Assembly (NCBI RefSeq): GCF_000226095.1
Contig: NC_016472.1
Coordinates: forward strand, 3,472,001-3,536,000
Length of the DNA stretch: 64,000 nt
Direction: 5' to 3'
DNA from: Thermothelomyces thermophilus ATCC 42464
Taxonomy: Eukaryota; Ascomycota; Sordariomycetes; Sordariales; Chaetomiaceae
Shown here: piece after piece, positions 1 through 9,811 of the stretch
How the letters are laid out: each line of letters opens with the position of its first letter
Position numbering within the stretch: the first letter of the stretch is position 1
Position numbers and translations under genes: made by a program
Notes under the pieces: model-generated
Told to the model about the DNA's origin: nothing
The model's input: only the letters and a program-made list of their open reading frames with translations
Databases searched by the model: none

Positions 1-768
1 CAGATCTCTGGGGAAGTGGGGTCCAGCCCGGCCGCAAAACGCTGGCCCCACTCATAGCTCCCCTGTCGTGTGCGCCGGCTAAACTTCGGCTGCGACTGGC
101 AAAGCACGGTCATCCACTCTGGCCATCATCGTCGCCTCGTCCTCGAGTTTGATCGCGTCTTGCGACGGTCGGAGGTATTGCGAACCGTGCTTCTACGCCC
201 TCTCTCCTATCTGCTCGTTCGCTGACTTACTTTTTCAATCTCTCAACCGGCTGTTTTCCCCTAGAGCTCGAGAAGTTTTCGCTCTAGACCATTCTTAGCT
301 GAGCGAGGGCGGCAGCGACAACCAGCGCGTGACTCCAGACTCCTGCCCGTTGCTGTACAACACATGCACCTGCACATCTGGTTGCCTTCCATGTGCCTGT
401 ACTTTTTCTTTTGAGGCGTATCGCTCGGAACCTGTCCATTATTTTCCAGTTCTCTTAAATTTTGTTCACCGTTTTCCTACTCGCCACCGAACAAGTCTCA
501 CCCGCAGAGTAGAGGTGTCTCTTCCTGCTGCCGAACCCGAAACCAGACCCGAAACCAGACCCGAGCGAGTCCGACTCTTCCTGCATCTGCAGCGCTGCGC
601 AAGACGCGATCTACCTTGTTTGCCATGATCGAGTAAACCGCGCCAACCACTTGAGCCTCGAAGGGCCGGTCCGTCGACCGATTTTCCTCCTCCCCCACCG
701 TACAAACCGTCGTTTCCACGCCTGCCGATTTCGCCCCAGCTTCTTCGACGCGACATCACTTTTGCAGG
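1..768. other. 5' flank and leader of the TAF2 gene
   Basis: No convincing protein gene is visible; the open frames here are short and lack fungal protein features. The stretch is pyrimidine-rich from about 190 to 260 and again close to the start codon, as in many fungal promoters and leaders. The bases just before the TAF2 ATG (TTTGCAG at 762-768) would make a good 3' splice site, so a 5'-UTR intron ending directly at the ATG, or an extra upstream coding exon, is possible but unproven. Confidence 0.5.
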
Positions 769-3700
769 ATGCCGGCCGCGCAGGAAAACGACAACTCAGG
801 CGAGCCCGGCGTCGCCCCCGAACTGCCCGCCGGAGCCGAGCCCTTTGTCATTCTCAAGCAGGATGTCGAACTCGAGGTTCACTTCCGTGAGAAAAGCATC
901 AGCGGCGTGTCGACCATCCATCTCTTTACCATAAATCCGGATCTCGACGAGATATGGCTCGACGCGCGGCAGTGCGAGATCGACGTTAAGAACGTTACCG
1001 TGGATGGATTCAAGACAACTGCGTCCTTCTCAGACCCCTACGATCTGGCCCGAACGCCTCAAGCGTGGCAGCTTGGCGCAACACAACATCACATCGTGAA
1101 ACGGCGAATGGCACCGCTCAGGCCGGCGCGGCGGCCCGAGGTCCCCAACAAAGACCGAGAGACACTCCCCTGCTGCGTCCCAGCCGACCGCTCCCTAAGG
1201 GTGTCCCTGCGGCCTGACGGCATGTTCAAAGACGAGCCGCGGAAGACCCTCAAAATTAAGACTTTGAAAGCTGCCAAAGATGCGCCGCTCGACAGGCCCG
1301 ACCCGAACGACGAAAAGAATGGGATTAAGGTGTCCATTCCTTTCCGCTCCAAAAATATTCGCGACGGCCTACACTTCGTCGGCGTGGACGAGGGTGACCT
1401 GAGGTATCCTCATGTGTATACCCGTCATTCTTTGGAGCCGGGGACGGCGTCTTGCATCTTCCCCTGCGTCGACGATCCGGGCTCGAGACATCCATGGAAG
1501 ATCTCGATCAAGTGTCCCAGGACCCTGGGAGACGTATTTGAGCAGCCCTTGACTACACAGCAATCGATCAATCAGAGTCCAGATGCTGCACGGAAGAGAA
1601 AACTCGGAGAGGCTCATCCTACTACGTTCTCGACTTCCCCGCCGCTGGCGGAGGAGGACAAACTCATGGAGATGACCGTTGTCTGCTCCGGCAATCTCGC
1701 CGGGGAGCAGATCGACCCCGAGGATGACAAGAAGAAGATCATGACGTTCGAATCGCAGCTGTCAGCAGCGCAGCACATCGCGTTTGCCATCGGGCCGTTT
1801 GAGCATATCCAACTGTGGTCCGAGTTTCGGACAGAGGAAGCAGACGAGAAGCTCGGCGCCAACGCCGCCAAGATTCATGCCTACTGTCTCCCAAACCGGG
1901 CACACGACGTGCGCCACACCTGCGGTCCGATCGTGGCCGCGGCGGATTTCTTCGCCCCGGAATTCGGCCGCTATCCCTTTGAGAGTTACAAGGTCTGCTT
2001 CGTCGACGACATGGTATCCGACACCGTGGCGGCAACGTCCATGTCTCTGTGCAGTAATCGGCTGCTCTACCCGGAGGTTATCATCGACCCGGAGATTGAA
2101 GTCACGCGGAAGCTGGTGCACGCCCTGGCGAGTCAGTACTTTGGCGTCCACGTCGTCCCGAACCAGAGGTCAGACAGCTGGCTCATTGTTGGCATCCAGT
2201 GGTTCATGACGGACCTGTTCATGAGGAGCATCTGCGGTAACAACTGGTACCGATTTCACCTCAAGACCTTGTCAGACAAGCTGGTCGAGACCGATGTCCA
2301 TCGACCATCCCTCCATGACCTTGGCGAGTACCTGCACATCGGCGACTTCGAGCTGGAGTTCATGTCGCTCAAGGCGCCCCTCGTCCTCTTCATCCTTGAC
2401 CAGCGCATGTCCAAAATCCCCGGGTCGATGGGAATCGTCCGCGTCATCTCGCAGATCGTTTCCAACGCGAACATCAATGCCACCATCACCAGCACTTCGC
2501 TCGCGGACGCGGATTTCCGGCGAGCGTGCGAGAAGAAGAGCCAATACCGACCCGACGAGCTGTGGCAACAGTGGGTACACGGCGCCGGCTGCCCCAAGCT
2601 CCTCATCAAGCAACGCTTCAACAAGAAGAACCTCAATGTCGACATCTCCATCGCGCAAACGCAGAGCAAGGACAACGGGCCGAAGGCTATCACCAAGGAC
2701 GAGTTCTTGAAAGAACTGCTGGAGGAGGTGTACGAGGTGTGGGCTGGTCCGGTTCCCAAGCTCTTCACCGGTCCGTTCACCGTCCGAATCCATGAGGCCG
2801 ATGGCACACCCTATGAGCACTACCTCGCTATCACGGACAAGGACAAGGTGGCGACCACGCTTCAGATCGCCTACAATACGAAGTACAAGCGAATGAAGCG
2901 GACCAAGAAAGCCACGGCCGCCGCCGCCGCCGCCAACAGCGCTGGCGACAAACATGATATCCAAGAAGACGACATTGTCTACTTCAACATGCTGGGCGAC
3001 GTGCTCATGAGCCCACGAGACATCGAGAACTGGGGTCTCCAAGACTGGTCCGAAAGCGTACAGGCCGCGATGGACCAGGAATCTTATGAGTGGATCCGGC
3101 TCGATTGCAACTTCGAGTGGCTGTGTGAGATGATCACGGACATGCCCGGCTATATGTACCTGGCCCAACTGCAACAGGATCGGGACGTGGTTGCGCACCA
3201 AGACGCCATGCTCTTCTTCAAGCGCGGCAAACGACATGGCGTGGCCTCGAGTATCGAGACGCGGACGGTCATGGATCGTCGCTACTACCACGGCATCCGA
3301 ACCATGGCCATTGACGATCTTCCGAAGCAGGCCGACCCGGAGATCAACTACATCGGGACCGCCCAGTTGATTTTGCTCTACCGGCATTTCTTCTGCCATC
3401 GGATCGTCGGCAAGAACGGTAGTGTGACCTTCCCTCCAGCGCCCAACGACTTTTATGACAAAGCCCAGTACGCGGTCCAATGCGCGCTCCCCGCCGCCAT
3501 TGCACGGACCAGGGAGAATGGCCGCTGCTCCCGTCGGGCGCGGGAGTTCCTCCTCGACTTGCTCCTGTTCAACGATAACTCGGACAATGAATACTCGGAT
3601 CAGTTCTACATCGCAAAGCTTCTCGAAGCTCTCACGACCTCTATAATTCCCGACAAGTGGGAGAGCGAGAGGGACCTCTATTCCAGCCTCAGGACGGACG

Positions 3701-5400
3701 ACGATGACGACCTAGAGTTCAAGACGTTCATCGAGAAGGCCATCGAGGAGATTGAAAAATACCGCCGCATGGACGAGTGGACGTCAACCTACCACAACAT
3801 TTGGACGACGACCGCGTTGCACTGCAAGATGCGCCTGATGAAGGCCAACGTCATTCGTACGGAGCCGCTCGAGTTCGTCAGGTACCTGCAGGACGAAAAT
3901 CTCGATCTCATCAGGATCGAGGCATTCGACTGCCTGGTCGAGCTTGGTCTACTCGCCAAGGTGCCGATTATGAAGCTCCTTCTCGCCAACGTGAGCACCG
4001 ACCCGTCGCCCTTTGTCCGCGATCGTCTCTTCAAGATCTTTTGCAAAGGCATGGCGGCCGTTGCCCTCGGTGAGAGCAAGGCCGCCCAGGCAGAGCCAGA
4101 AGCTCCCCTTGACGACATCGGCTTGGTCGTCGAGCAGGGTGAGGCCGAGATCCAACAGAGACAGCTTGCCGCTACCCGAAACCAGAGCATCCACGCCGCA
4201 CTCGAGGCACTGAAGGAGGAGTTGAAGGGCAATACCGAGCTGCAGACTGCCATGTGGCGGGCCGTCGAGTCACCTTCGATCAGCGTCAAGGAGAAGTTCC
4301 AGCTCTTGGCGATCTGCTCGGCCATGTTCGAGGCCGAAGACTCACTGCTGACGACCTTCAACTACCCTAGGGTCTGGAGGTGTACGAGGGAACCTACCGT
4401 TGAAGAGCCATTTTCGACGCAGAAGCCCAGGAAGAGGTGTGTTGTCCGGTTCACAACGCACTACCGGACGAAACCGCGGCACAAGCTTCTGATGGACTCG
4501 GCGCCGCCACCAGCTTGGGAAGCCAGCGCTCCGGCGGACAAGGCTATGGAGCCCTCCGTTCCCACGTCCACTACCGTGCCTTCTACCACACCTGCCTCTA
4601 CGGCCCCGAAGAAGATCAGGCTGAGCGCCAACCGATCCTTCACGGGCTCCACACACCACGGCCCGTCCACGCCAGCCCCTCAGATTCGGAAGGACTCCAT
4701 CCCGGTCACAGAGCCTCGGCCGGCGGTGCCGGCAACAACGGACTTGCCTTCGTCGGACTCCATTTCAGTCCAACCTCTCCACCGACTGCCTACGTCTTTG
4801 GCGGGACCGCCCGCATCGTCTCCGGTGATGTCCAGTCAACAGCTGAACGGCACGGCCAGGCCGGCTGAGAAGCGTCCTAAGCCGCCCAAAAAGCGGAAGA
4901 GCGACGACGGCGACGGCGTCGATCGTCCGAAGAAGGTGGCAAGAGGGGATATTGGCGCCAATGGTCAACCAAGGAAAATCGTCAAGATCCCGTTCTCTGC
5001 ATGGGATAGATTGCCGAGCCACATCAGGGACAAGATTCGCGCCGATAAGGCTGCTCCACCGGCCTCGTCGACCATCCGCGTGACCCCTGCGCAAACGAAG
5101 CGAACTGCTTTGGCCGGTCATCCCGTCCAGTATGCGGACACGCCGACCCGTCCGGCTGTCCCTGCGGCCGACGCGCAGGCGCCAGCGCCCAATGGGGGGC
5201 AGTCAATTATCAAGCAGCGCAAGGCGCTGCCGTCGTCCCCGCGTCCGCAACTCGCGCGGCCGCCAAGCACGCCAACGGTCGAGACGGGCGAGCCCAAGAA
5301 GAAGATCATCAAGCTCAAATTCAAACCTGCGTCTCATGGGGCGTCTCATGGGGCTTCTCAGGTGCCTCCTCAGACATCACCGCCTCAGACACCTCGATAG
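769..5400 (+). CDS. TAF2: Transcription initiation factor TFIID subunit TAF2 (TSM1-like)
   Basis: A single open exon encodes 1543 residues, close to the length of yeast Taf2 (about 1400). The N-terminal two thirds follow the M1 aminopeptidase fold: an early beta-sandwich region (FVILKQDVELEVHF, then VSTIHLF), then the former catalytic domain. The zinc motif is degenerate: near residue 448 the sequence reads LVHALASQYFG where a true M1 enzyme has HExxH, and near 468 DSWLIVGIQWF replaces the Glu-bearing helix. That loss is what is known for TAF2, which binds core-promoter Initiator DNA within TFIID in the nucleus rather than cleaving peptides. The last 300 residues are Pro/Ser/Thr-rich with Lys clusters (KPPKKRKSDD, EPKKKIIKLKFK), probably nuclear-localising or nucleic-acid contacting. 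The start is the first ATG of the frame, preceded by a splice-acceptor-like TTTGCAG. The family call is made by reading, not by search. Confidence 0.9.
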   Translation: MPAAQENDNSGEPGVAPELPAGAEPFVILKQDVELEVHFREKSISGVSTIHLFTINPDLDEIWLDARQCEIDVKNVTVDGFKTTASFSDPYDLARTPQAWQLGATQHHIVKRRMAPLRPARRPEVPNKDRETLPCCVPADRSLRVSLRPDGMFKDEPRKTLKIKTLKAAKDAPLDRPDPNDEKNGIKVSIPFRSKNIRDGLHFVGVDEGDLRYPHVYTRHSLEPGTASCIFPCVDDPGSRHPWKISIKCPRTLGDVFEQPLTTQQSINQSPDAARKRKLGEAHPTTFSTSPPLAEEDKLMEMTVVCSGNLAGEQIDPEDDKKKIMTFESQLSAAQHIAFAIGPFEHIQLWSEFRTEEADEKLGANAAKIHAYCLPNRAHDVRHTCGPIVAAADFFAPEFGRYPFESYKVCFVDDMVSDTVAATSMSLCSNRLLYPEVIIDPEIEVTRKLVHALASQYFGVHVVPNQRSDSWLIVGIQWFMTDLFMRSICGNNWYRFHLKTLSDKLVETDVHRPSLHDLGEYLHIGDFELEFMSLKAPLVLFILDQRMSKIPGSMGIVRVISQIVSNANINATITSTSLADADFRRACEKKSQYRPDELWQQWVHGAGCPKLLIKQRFNKKNLNVDISIAQTQSKDNGPKAITKDEFLKELLEEVYEVWAGPVPKLFTGPFTVRIHEADGTPYEHYLAITDKDKVATTLQIAYNTKYKRMKRTKKATAAAAAANSAGDKHDIQEDDIVYFNMLGDVLMSPRDIENWGLQDWSESVQAAMDQESYEWIRLDCNFEWLCEMITDMPGYMYLAQLQQDRDVVAHQDAMLFFKRGKRHGVASSIETRTVMDRRYYHGIRTMAIDDLPKQADPEINYIGTAQLILLYRHFFCHRIVGKNGSVTFPPAPNDFYDKAQYAVQCALPAAIARTRENGRCSRRAREFLLDLLLFNDNSDNEYSDQFYIAKLLEALTTSIIPDKWESERDLYSSLRTDDDDDLEFKTFIEKAIEEIEKYRRMDEWTSTYHNIWTTTALHCKMRLMKANVIRTEPLEFVRYLQDENLDLIRIEAFDCLVELGLLAKVPIMKLLLANVSTDPSPFVRDRLFKIFCKGMAAVALGESKAAQAEPEAPLDDIGLVVEQGEAEIQQRQLAATRNQSIHAALEALKEELKGNTELQTAMWRAVESPSISVKEKFQLLAICSAMFEAEDSLLTTFNYPRVWRCTREPTVEEPFSTQKPRKRCVVRFTTHYRTKPRHKLLMDSAPPPAWEASAPADKAMEPSVPTSTTVPSTTPASTAPKKIRLSANRSFTGSTHHGPSTPAPQIRKDSIPVTEPRPAVPATTDLPSSDSISVQPLHRLPTSLAGPPASSPVMSSQQLNGTARPAEKRPKPPKKRKSDDGDGVDRPKKVARGDIGANGQPRKIVKIPFSAWDRLPSHIRDKIRADKAAPPASSTIRVTPAQTKRTALAGHPVQYADTPTRPAVPAADAQAPAPNGGQSIIKQRKALPSSPRPQLARPPSTPTVETGEPKKKIIKLKFKPASHGASHGASQVPPQTSPPQTPR

Positions 5401-6555
5401 GGTCGCTGTGCGCGAGTTGCCGGAAGTTAGAACAGAACAGAATTCGAAGGAAGGGGACAAACAAAGGCACTGGGAGTCCTGTTTCCCGCAAGGCCATTCA
5501 CTTTCCATCTCAGCAAGGCGTTTAGGTTCGCCCACTTTTTTTTTTTTGAAGGTTTGGGGCACGCGGCTGTCATTGGGACAACACGGCGGTATGGTATGTA
5601 CGGTAATGAAAAGCGTGTAGCTCTGGGCATTCTGGGCATCGGATTTGTCGTAATTACTGGGATGGCACGCCCAGAGGGGGCGACCGGAGGGTTGGTATCG
5701 GGCCACTATGGTGTTTTTTTTGCCTATGGTTCGGACGGGGTGATGAGGATCAGACCTAGACACTGAACCCAAAGTACCATGTAATATGGAAGTTGTCTGA
5801 GTGGGTGGACGTCCTGGGTTTGATGGCAGGGGGAGAAGGGGCCGCAGCTGGTGTTGTGGCCCTTTAGAGTGGATCGTGACTGGCGCGAAGGTTGAAACAG
5901 CGAAGCTGCATCCGTCTGCTTGCCCGCTTGGTGCTTTGCTTGCTTGGCTGGTGCGGAAACAGTATTTAGATGCGTTCCAAAATCGACAGTGGCATGATAC
6001 CCCTGTGTCGTCGTTCGTTTCTATGGGTGCGCTCTGCGATATCTGAAACACTTGATTGAACCGGGCACCCGGGGTGTTGAGGAGACTCTCACTTTGAATC
6101 ATCTGATGAATCCCTCGCAAGGTCAACTCCAGACGGCGCACCCAGAAGCAGCCTTGATATATCTCTGATCATGCTCACTGACGACCATGCAAATGCCGAG
6201 TTAACCCAAGTCTAGATTTCGTGCGTAGTCTGCCGTCTGTTTTAGACACTGGGAAGCTAGATGGCCTGCTGTGTATTATGCAAAGCACCCTGAACGGTCC
6301 TCAGAAGTAGGACGATGCTCCAAACATTTCCCCCCACACACACCTTCTCTTCCGACTTCGTGAAGAAAGACGCAGCTTACGATGGGATATCATAGTCTCA
6401 AGAAACGTATCTATCCTCCCCCATCATCCCATCATTGATGACCTAGGATCAGGTGGTTGGGAACTCGACAACTTGCCAAACCAGCCCTAACCAACCAATA
6501 CAAACGGGGAAAGACTAAATAAAAGTGAAAAGAAAAAGAAAAAGACACGGAAAAT
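5401..6555. other. Convergent 3' flank between TAF2 and CDC26
   Basis: No gene is supported. T-runs near 5537-5547 and 5713-5720 and purine-rich sequence near 6520-6545 fit the transcript ends of the two converging genes. Short open frames on both strands have no recognisable content. Confidence 0.5.
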
Positions 6556-7899
6556 TCACGCCTGATGCGACCGTCCCCGCCGGGGAGCCGCCACCCCGAT
6601 CCGCTCGTCTCGGCTCCGCTGCACCCTCGCCTCGGGCGTCACTGCCGCCGCGGTTCTCCGCGCGCCGCCGGCCCCGGAGACGGAGCGGGTCGTCGTGGGC
6701 GCGGACGACGCGGAAGAAGAGGACGCGGAGGCGGTGGTGGTAGTGGTGGTAGCGGTAGCGGCGGGGTCGCCTGCTGGAGCAGCATGGTTGCGGTACCGAG
6801 TCTCGCGCGTCGTTGGTTCGCCTGCTGGTCCGCGGGCGCGGGTGGCGGTGGTGGTGGTGGATGCGGCCGCACGGTCGGGAGCGGGAGCGGGAGCGGGAGC
6901 GCGCGCGGGAGGCGGCGAGGACGTCGATGCTCGCCCGGCTGCGCGGGTGCGCGTGCGCGTCTCCCGGACCGGCGGCGGCGGCGGCACATCGGCCGGGGCG
7001 TGACCACCACCGCCGCCGCCTCCGCCCCGGCGTGTTTCGCGCGCTGGAGGAGTCGCTGCTGCTGCTGCTGCGGCTGCTGCTGCTTCGGCGGTACGTTCTC
7101 GGACTGTCCGGCGCGGTTGGTGGATGGGTGGGGGGTTGCCGCCGCCGCCGCTGCTGCTACGGCGGTGGCGGCGGCGCGTGTCGCGGTCGCGCGGGTTGGG
7201 GGGCGTTTCTGTCGCCGCCGCCGCCGCCGCAGTCGACGGCTCACCGTCGTCATTGTCGTGCGTGAGACGCCCTAGATTGCGCAGCCGGTAGTGTGGGTGA
7301 GATGGGTGGCCGCCGATGGCTCCGTCGCTGTCGTCCTCCATCCCCATCTCCACCTCCTGCCCTCCGCCCTCGTCCACCACCTCCTCCTCCTCCTCCACTC
7401 CACCTTCGCCTTCCCCTTCCTCTTTCTCCTCTTCCACCTCCTCCTCGTCATCGTCGGCATGAGCGCGTGCCTGCTGCAGGGCCTGCTCACGGGCGAGGCT
7501 GACCCTGGCGGCCTGGGACTGGGCCCTCGCGTAGTACGACGTCTCTACCTCGGAATTGTCGCTCTCCTCCTCCTCCCCGTCGTCGCTGAACTGGTGCTCC
7601 GCCGGGCTGCTGAGCACCCTCGTCCCGTGGAAGTCGATGCCGCCGGCGCCGTTGCCGTGGTACCTGCTTGATGAAGAAGGCCCGGCAGCAGTCGCGGGTG
7701 TTGCAGCGGCGAGGGCGGCCCTGCGGAGGGCGGTCGAAGTCGAAGACGCGCCATGGCGAGCGCGGGCGTGGGCCTGGGCCTCGGCAGCTCGTTGGCGAGC
7801 CTCGAGTTCGGCTGCGCGAATCCGCTCGGCCGCACGATCTTCGTAGTCGGCAATGTCCTCAGGAGTGAGGGTGAGGACAGTTGCAGGACGGCGAAGCAT
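6556..7899 (-). CDS. CDC26: Anaphase-promoting complex subunit CDC26-like, with very long low-complexity tail
   Basis: The 447-residue frame starts MLRRPATVLTLTPEDIADYE, matching the N-terminal signature of CDC26/Apc12 (MLRRKPT..L.L...DI..YE). In the family this short segment packs into the TPR groove of APC6/Cdc16 and stabilises the APC/C ubiquitin ligase. The next 40 residues are a charged Ala/Glu/Arg helix, also as in the family. Known CDC26 proteins are about 80-125 residues. Here roughly 380 more follow: an acidic block (residues about 140-200, Glu/Asp/Gly), a poly-Ala block, poly-Gly, and several RETR tetrapeptides (ARETRR, VRETRTRTR, TRETRYR) ahead of Ala/Thr-rich sequence. No stop or obvious intron breaks the frame, but a splice removing part of the tail cannot be excluded. 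The core call is fairly safe; the tail extent is less so. Confidence 0.75.
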   Translation of the reverse strand: MLRRPATVLTLTPEDIADYEDRAAERIRAAELEARQRAAEAQAHARARHGASSTSTALRRAALAAATPATAAGPSSSSRYHGNGAGGIDFHGTRVLSSPAEHQFSDDGEEEESDNSEVETSYYARAQSQAARVSLAREQALQQARAHADDDEEEVEEEKEEGEGEGGVEEEEEVVDEGGGQEVEMGMEDDSDGAIGGHPSHPHYRLRNLGRLTHDNDDGEPSTAAAAAATETPPNPRDRDTRRRHRRSSSGGGGNPPPIHQPRRTVRERTAEAAAAAAAAAATPPARETRRGGGGGGGGHAPADVPPPPPVRETRTRTRAAGRASTSSPPPARAPAPAPAPDRAAASTTTTATRARGPAGEPTTRETRYRNHAAPAGDPAATATTTTTTASASSSSASSAPTTTRSVSGAGGARRTAAAVTPEARVQRSRDERIGVAAPRRGRSHQA

Positions 7900-8176
7900 G
7901 GCGATGTGATGAACAAAGTTGAGATTGAGTGTATTGGCGATGTTTGCTGAAATAAAAGGCCTTTTTATGTTTTATTTTTATTCTATTTTTTTCCTTTTCC
8001 CTTTTTTTGATGGGCGTGTCAAGCCGCGCCCGAATTCGCGGGTTCAGGTCGAATGACAGATGAGAAAGAAAATGGTCGGATCTCTGGCGCGAGAATTGCT
8101 CTCTGAGCTGAGACTTTGTCCTTCGTTTGAGGAAGCCTTTAGTTATTTACTCAACTACACACGCATCTGTAACATA

Positions 8177-8200
8177 TCATCATCATCATCATCATCATTA
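8177..8200. repeat. CAT trinucleotide microsatellite
   Basis: About eight tandem ATC/CAT units lie in the CDC26 upstream region, seen directly. Confidence 0.85.
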
Positions 8201-8399
8201 TCATCACCATGGTCATTACCTTAATAAAACATTGTGATCAGGTTGTGGCCCGTACCTCTCTACTCAGTTGCACCCCTCCCTCGAGAGAGAGCAGCATCTT
8301 AAGAAGCTCATCTGCTTTGCTTTTCCATTTAGGTTCAGGGCGCCTTCACGTGACTCTGTTCAACTTCGACTTGTTTGGGCCCCATTACTGCAGTATAGA

Positions 8400-8414
8400 T
8401 TAGGGTTAGGGTTT
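8400..8414 (-). promoter_or_regulatory. Telobox-like site (TTAGGGTTAGGGTTT on + strand)
   Basis: Two exact TTAGGG units lie about 500 bp upstream of the CDC26 ATG. In yeasts, Tbf1/Teb1-type Myb proteins bind such repeats in gene promoters. The same AGGGTTAGGG 10-mer recurs (reverse) at 59399-59408 upstream of mS42. A regulatory role is inference. Confidence 0.45.
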
Positions 8415-8554
8415 GTCAAGCACCACTGACTGCACAAGAGGGCCGGACTGTGTTAAACTCCAATATTCACGGGGCCATGAGTCTAACCTCGGGCAATCAC
8501 GGTTGACTGGGAGATCTTGGCACTGATTTGTTTCGAGATTGTCTGCCTCGTACG

Positions 8555-9811
8555 TTAAGAGCTCTCCTTCATCTTGCCGCAGAGCGGGCACGTCCACCAA
8601 CGGTGTTCCATCACGTTGCCGCAGAATGAGCACTTCCAGCATTTTGGCCGCTGTGGAACTGGCGGCGCAGTAGCCGTGCTGGGGGGGAGGGGCTTTGGCT
8701 TTTCATGTGGAGGGCTGCCGGTAAGGTCTATAATTTCGCTGTGCGTTCTGATGGTTAGACCATCGACTACGGCGCGAAACCTCTGATAAGTGCTGCCTAC
8801 CTCAAACTGCCTCGAGCAAGATTTCCCGCTGAGCGTGGGCTTTCACATGCGTTACACTTGGTCGCTACGGTCGGGTTTCTCAGGGTGCAGAAGGTACAGG
8901 TCCAATAGTTCCTCAACTCGGGAGACCCGGGCCGCGGAGGGGGTGGCGGTGGCGGTCTCGAAGCGACAGGAACCGGTGGGGGCCGGCCTTCGGCCTCCCT
9001 AAAGGGTGTCAGCATCAAGCTCGTGAAAGGGGTCCCGGAAGACACCGCCGGATTCACCATACTTGCGCCTCTCCTCCTGCTCGAGCTCCCAAAGGGCCTG
9101 CGCGATGGCCGCGTCGTTCGCCTCGTCCTCCTCAGCCTTTGTCCGGAAGCCATTGGAAAGCCATGCCTCCGAGATTGCTTGGATCTCACGTTGGGGCCGG
9201 TCGTTGGCGCAGTTGCGGCCAACGTCGTGGCCCCTCCGCGCGAGGGATTCCAGAATGGCGTCGCGCAGGCTCTGGTCGCGAGCCGGCGCGGTGCCCCCTA
9301 GCCTGACCCCCTGGAAGCCCAGAGCCGGCCGCCGCCTCTCGGAGCCCGGGCGAGGCAAGCGGCGGGCCTCGGAAGGCGGATTACCCTCGCCGCCCAGTCG
9401 CCGGCCTTGGCCGGAGAAGCTATCGCCCGTATAGCCCTTCATCATCAAGCGTTCTAGCTCCTCGCGAAGCTCGTCCCACAGGGCGTTAAACTTGCGGTCG
9501 TGCGGCCCGTGGACGAGGTGGCAGAGCTCGTGCAGCAAGGTGTCTACCAGTTTCTCGAAGGGGAGGAACTGGGTGCAGTCGTGGGGATGTCGAAGGCGGA
9601 TGAGGATGTGGCTCCTGTCAATGTTCAACCCCCAGAGATCAGCCTGGGGAGGATACATCTCGGACAACGTTTTGACCTTCCAGCCTCGCGCCCGCATGAT
9701 GGGCTTCACCAGGGCAGCGAGCCTCTTCAGGAGATCTAAAGCCTCAGTCTCACGGGGAAGCTCTTTAAGATGGGTATACGAGGAAATCAGCGGGTTGGTC
9801 TCTCGCGGCAT
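8555..9811 (-). CDS. WSS1: WSS1-type DNA-dependent metalloprotease (WLM domain)
   Basis: Three exons (9811-9063, 8998-8801, 8747-8555) give 379 residues. Introns of 64 and 53 nt have GT..AG ends; the first has a clear GCTGAC branch site before TTTAG. The WLM zinc-protease domain covers roughly residues 15-150, with the active-site motif HELCHLVHGPH (two His plus the distal His bind zinc; Glu is catalytic) and the family-typical GRRLGG stretch after it. A RanBP2-type zinc finger (WTCTFCTLRNP..TKCNAC) follows in exon 2. Exon 3 adds EIIDLTGSPP, a good SUMO-interacting motif, and a second zinc finger (KCWKCSFCG..WTCPLCGK) at the C terminus. Family members degrade DNA-protein crosslinks, often SUMOylated, in the nucleus with Cdc48. 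The start is the only ATG that fits; the upstream in-frame sequence looks like leader. Confidence 0.9.

Larger units (their letters stand above)
7900..8554. other. CDC26 upstream region and WSS1 3' flank
   Basis: No gene is seen. The stretch contains a CAT trinucleotide tract (8177-8200) and a telomere-repeat-like site (8400-8414). WSS1 ends at 8555 on the same strand, so this is both its 3' flank and the CDC26 promoter. Confidence 0.5.

Noticed and set aside
2272-3480. 402-codon minus-strand frame inside TAF2
   Set aside because: Shadow of the TAF2 frame with Val/Leu/Asp bias from codon complement; no recognisable motif.
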